A stretch of DNA of 7,852 bases from Clostridiaceae bacterium (GTDB taxonomy: Bacteria; Bacillota; Clostridia; Lachnospirales; Lachnospiraceae), in the NCBI GenBank assembly GCA_902363735.1, contig CABJBA010000015.1, forward strand, positions 1 through 7,852, read 5' to 3'. The first letter of the stretch is position 1. Each line of letters starts with the position of its first letter. The notes under the pieces were generated by a model. It did not search any database, was not told the origin of the DNA, and saw only the letters and a list, made by a program, of their open reading frames with translations. A program made the position numbers and the translations under genes. Shown piece after piece: positions 7,314 through 7,852 of this stretch.

Positions 7314-7754
7314 GTATACGGTAAACCATGAGTACGGCCTTAAATGATGACCGCCAATAGGCGGTCTGGTTTACGCTTCTGTTTTTATTTCACAGATTTC
7401 AGGGATCTGATTCGACCAAGGAAGTAGATCCTTTAGGAAATCCTGACTGGTATCTTCTTGATGTTCCATTAACTCTGTCAGTAGAAACTCAAGATAACGG
7501 AACGGGTTTAAATTGTTTGCCTTTGCTGTTTCAGTAAGGCTATATATGATGGCACTGGCTTTGGCTCCATCAATCGTATCGATCAGGCGCCATGTATGTT
7601 TGTGAACACAGAATGTGCGAAGTGCTGCTTCTGTTGCATTGTTATCCAGCGGTAAGTCGCCATCATTTAAAAACTCTTTTAGGTTTTTCTCATGATTGAT
7701 GCAATAGTTGATGCCTTCGAGCGTTTTACCTTTTGAAAGACTGTTTTTTTGCTG
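7314..7754 (-). mobile_element. IS66-family element, 3' part (copy B), interrupted by copy C
   Basis: The tip at 7314-7410 matches copies A and C except for one base, so all three copies are recent relatives. The element carries the transposase C-terminus, the perfect hairpin (7349-7355 with 7360-7366), and ends at GTATAC (7314-7319), where it abuts the broken regulator gene. Its upstream side stops abruptly at 7754, mid-transposase, where another IS tip begins. It faces copy A in opposite orientation across 7.2 kb. Confidence 0.88.
7371..7754 (-). pseudogene. IS66-family transposase (TnpC-type), C-terminal 127 residues, truncated
   Basis: The frame ends at TAA 7371-7373 and is open up to the copy C junction. 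It contains DLPLDNNATEAALRTF, the conserved IS66 DDE block whose Glu is the third catalytic acid, then HTWRLIDTIDGAKASAIIYS, TETAKANNLNPFRYLEFLL, and the tail LLPWSNQIPEICEIKTEA. IS66 transposases are usually over 450 aa, so most of the protein, including the two catalytic Asp residues, is missing from the window. The frame is clean with no internal stop, so truncation looks recent. The insertion of copy C explains the break. The fragment has no start and should not be expressed as an active enzyme. Confidence 0.9.
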
Positions 7755-7852
7755 GTATACGGTAAACCATGAGTACGGCCTTAAATGATGACCGCCAATA
7801 GGCGGTCTGGTTTACGCTTCTGTTTTTATTTTACAGATTTCAGGGATCTGAT
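7755..7852 (-). mobile_element. IS66-family element, 3' tip (copy C), runs off the window
   Basis: From GTATAC (7755-7760) to the window end this is identical to copy A reversed. The hairpin is at 7790-7796 with 7801-7807. It begins exactly where the copy B transposase frame is cut, so an IS66 copy has inserted in the same orientation into, or recombined with, another copy of itself. IS66 elements normally duplicate 8 bp of target; the candidate duplication on this side is TTTTGCTG (7747-7754), and its mate would lie beyond the window. Confidence 0.85.
7812..7850 (-). CDS. IS66-family transposase, last 12 residues (partial at window edge, copy C)
   Basis: On the minus strand the frame reads QIPEICKIKTEA and stops at TAA 7812-7814, identical to the copy A tail. 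The body of the gene lies to the right of the window. Whether this copy is complete and active cannot be judged here. Confidence 0.83.
   Translation of the reverse strand, partial: QIPEICKIKTEA

Noticed and set aside
1..7852. CRISPR array, tRNA or rRNA
   Set aside because: I looked for evenly spaced repeats and cloverleaf or rRNA-like segments and saw none.

Overview
The window looks like accessory DNA from a low-GC Gram-positive anaerobe of the Clostridia/Lachnospiraceae type. This rests on very AT-rich genes with Shine-Dalgarno sites of the AGGAG kind, and on an IS66-family element of the sort common in gut Firmicutes. The host assignment is inferred from composition and gene style only; no housekeeping gene is present.

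Layout. Positions 1-97 are the 3' tip of one IS66-family copy (transposase on +). Positions 98-703 hold no convincing intact gene: hairpin-rich sequence, a strong minus-strand terminator (about 211-260), two short decayed or unrecognised frames, and a 16-bp perfect inverted repeat enclosing a mini-ORF with a good ribosome-binding site. Positions 704-6436 carry the only two intact large genes, a minus-strand operon with a 30-nt gap. The first is an 893-aa DUF262 protein with a DUF1524/HNH nuclease signature. The second is a 1006-aa DUF262 protein without a visible nuclease motif. Positions 6437-6643 are the leader/promoter region. Positions 6644-7313 are a degraded AlbA_2/HATPase_c_4/winged-helix regulator gene (minus), broken by a stop, an internal deletion and a frameshift. 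Positions 7314-7754 are the 3' part of a second IS66 copy (minus). It is interrupted inside its transposase gene by the tip of a third copy (7755-7852, minus).

How it fits together. The DUF262 pair resembles the GmrSD / SspE class of NTP-driven, modification-sensing restriction enzymes. The window is best read as a two-gene anti-phage (type IV restriction-like) module in an IS66-riddled island. Two points deserve attention. The DUF1524 nuclease signature appears split, with its His motif near residue 506 and its Asn/Lys half near residues 811-835. The nuclease-less partner carries a large uncharacterised aromatic-rich and coiled-coil C-terminal part. IS66 ends face inward on both sides of the module, so it may move as, or have been trapped in, a composite-transposon-like unit.
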